The notes beneath the pieces are model-generated. The model was given only the letters and a program-made list of their open reading frames with translations, made no database searches and was not told where the DNA came from. Made by a program: the position numbers and the translations under genes. This document shows, piece by piece, positions 13,033-13,930 of a DNA stretch of 13,930 nt (within the stretch, counting starts at the first letter, position 1; each line of letters opens with the position of its first letter). Source of the stretch: JBOGFC01 sp050742155 (GTDB lineage Bacteria; Actinomycetota; Acidimicrobiia; Spongiisociales; JALYHC01). The DNA lies in contig JBOGFC010000058.1 of NCBI GenBank assembly GCA_050742155.1, positions 1 through 13,930 of the forward strand, in the 5' to 3' direction.

Positions 13033-13850
13033 ACCAGGCGGGGGAGCAGGCCGTTGAGCAGGCGGGTGAAGCGTTCCTTGGCCTCCTGGGCGGTCTTTTG
13101 GACATCTTCGTGGGAGAGCGGGGTGGGGGAGATCCCGGCTGCCAGGTTGGTGACCAGCGAGATCCCCAGCACCCAGGCTCCCATGTGGCGGGCGGCGATG
13201 GCCTCCGGCACCGTCGACATCCCCACCAGGTCGGCCCCCAGGCGGCGGGCCATCTCAACCTCGGCCGGGGTCTCGTATGAGGGCCCGGCGAACCAGGCGT
13301 AGACGCCTTCCTTGAGCGGGACGCGGACCTCCTTGCCCACCTTGTGGGCCAGCGCCCGCAGGTTGCCCCGGTAGCTGTCGGAGAGATCGAGGAAGCGAGG
13401 GCCGAGACGCTCGTCGTTGGCCCCCCGCAGTGGGTTCTCTCCGGCGAGATTGATGTGGTCCTTGATGAGCACCAGGTCACCGGGCTGGTAGTCCGGATTG
13501 ATCCCGCCCGCCGCGTTGGTGAGCACCACGGTGTGAGATCCGAGCAGGCAGGCCACCCGGACCGTGAAAACCACCTCGTCCATCGACCAGCCCTCGTAGT
13601 GGTGGACCCGCCCTGCGAAAGCCAGCACCCCGTGGCCCTCGATCTCCGCCACGTACAGGCTCCCCCCGTGCCCCTCGACCTTGGTCTCGGGGAACCCGGG
13701 CAGGTCGCCGTAGGAGATCTGCTTGGCCCCGGGAAGGGAGGCGGCGTAGTCTCCCAGACCCGATCCGAGCACCAGGGCCAGTTCGTGGCGGTCCCGTCCG
13801 GTGGCGGCCGTGAGGGCCATCGCGGCGGTGCGGATGGCGTGGTAGTTCAC
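13029..13850 (-). CDS. punA: Purine nucleoside phosphorylase (trimeric class)
   Basis: This enzyme splits inosine and guanosine nucleosides with phosphate to give the base and (deoxy)ribose-1-phosphate in purine salvage. The 273-residue length and motifs are those of the trimeric, 6-oxopurine-specific class: LGSGLG (28-33, phosphate site), GRVHHYEG (80-87), TNAAGG (111-116), GPSYETPAEVEM (189-200, with the active-site Glu), VGMSTVPE (209-216) and VTNLAAG (233-239) with N235, which favours 6-oxopurines. It starts with GTG at 13850 after a GGGGAGG site and overlaps the stop of the upstream gene by 4 bases (GTGA). The stop codon is inside the hairpin shared with the peptidase gene. Confidence 0.95.
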   Translation of the reverse strand: MNYHAIRTAAMALTAATGRDRHELALVLGSGLGDYAASLPGAKQISYGDLPGFPETKVEGHGGSLYVAEIEGHGVLAFAGRVHHYEGWSMDEVVFTVRVACLLGSHTVVLTNAAGGINPDYQPGDLVLIKDHINLAGENPLRGANDERLGPRFLDLSDSYRGNLRALAHKVGKEVRVPLKEGVYAWFAGPSYETPAEVEMARRLGADLVGMSTVPEAIAARHMGAWVLGISLVTNLAAGISPTPLSHEDVQKTAQEAKERFTRLLNGLLPRLV

Positions 13851-13930
13851 CGCGCCTCCCCGATCAGCAGCGGCGCCTCGATCGGTTGCTCATCGTCGAT
13901 CCGCCAGGCCTGCTCGAGTAGCTCCCAGGC
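13847..13930 (-). CDS. Unidentified CDS, C-terminal 27 residues only
   Basis: On the minus strand one frame is open from the window edge to TGA at 13849-13847, ending EAPLLIGEAR. The stop overlaps the pnp GTG in the GTGA arrangement typical of coupled genes, and the pnp ribosome binding site lies in its last codons. The fragment is acidic and has no motif I recognise, so no function is offered. The coupling suggests it is co-transcribed with pnp. Confidence 0.6.
   Translation of the reverse strand, partial: AWELLEQAWRIDDEQPIEAPLLIGEAR

Noticed and set aside
1..13930. Search for CRISPR arrays, tRNA or rRNA genes, insertion sequences, prophage, toxin-antitoxin or defence genes.
   Set aside because: Nothing supporting any of these was seen. 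Almost all sequence is accounted for by recognisable housekeeping genes.

Overview
The window is high-GC DNA (about 70% by eye), densely packed with housekeeping genes. The gene order DUF177 (YceD-like) - rpmF - plsX - rnc - mutM - acyP - smc - ftsY, a 135-residue DUF3052 protein, adjacent etfB and etfA, and many start codons placed 6 to 11 bases after a TANNNT hexamer (the pattern of leaderless mRNAs) all suggest a member of the Actinomycetota. An Acidimicrobiia-like lineage would fit, but no rRNA or other strong taxonomic marker is present, so the class is a guess.

Layout. (1) Positions 1-566, minus strand: a GNAT acetyltransferase that runs off the left edge. Its reading frame continues without a stop into a 39-bp tandem repeat. 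(2) Positions 645-4178, plus strand: a compact lipid/RNA/repair operon, DUF177 - rpmF - plsX - rnc - mutM - acyP, with abutting or overlapping genes except for a 40-bp gap before mutM. (3) Positions 4179-4312: an intergenic region with a 44-bp palindromic repeat element, a second AT-rich palindrome and a probable smc promoter. (4) Positions 4313-9204, plus strand: smc, ftsY and cdd. (5) Positions 9205-13930, minus strand: read in its own direction, an unidentified partial gene - purine nucleoside phosphorylase - M1-family lipoprotein peptidase - etfB - etfA - DUF3052. The two gene sets converge at 9202-9207, where the two stop codons lie in the single hexamer TGATCA with no intergenic base.

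How the genes work together. The plus-strand block links ribosome assembly (L32, a YceD-like protein), phospholipid precursor synthesis (PlsX), rRNA/mRNA processing (RNase III), oxidative DNA repair (MutM), chromosome organisation (SMC) and membrane protein targeting (FtsY). This is a classic bacterial core neighbourhood. The minus-strand block carries nucleoside salvage (PNP; cytidine deaminase lies nearby on the plus strand), a secreted or lipid-anchored peptidase, and the electron-transfer flavoprotein that takes electrons from acyl-CoA dehydrogenases.

I see no defence island, CRISPR array, insertion sequence, prophage, tRNA or rRNA. The unusual material is non-coding: a duplicated palindromic element in two intergenic regions (4191-4234 and 9648-9691, same orientation relative to transcription), a 13-bp hairpin across the pnp/peptidase junction that puts the stop codon in the stem and the UUG start in the loop, and the repeated leaderless-start signature. 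I did not find a convincing new multi-gene system.
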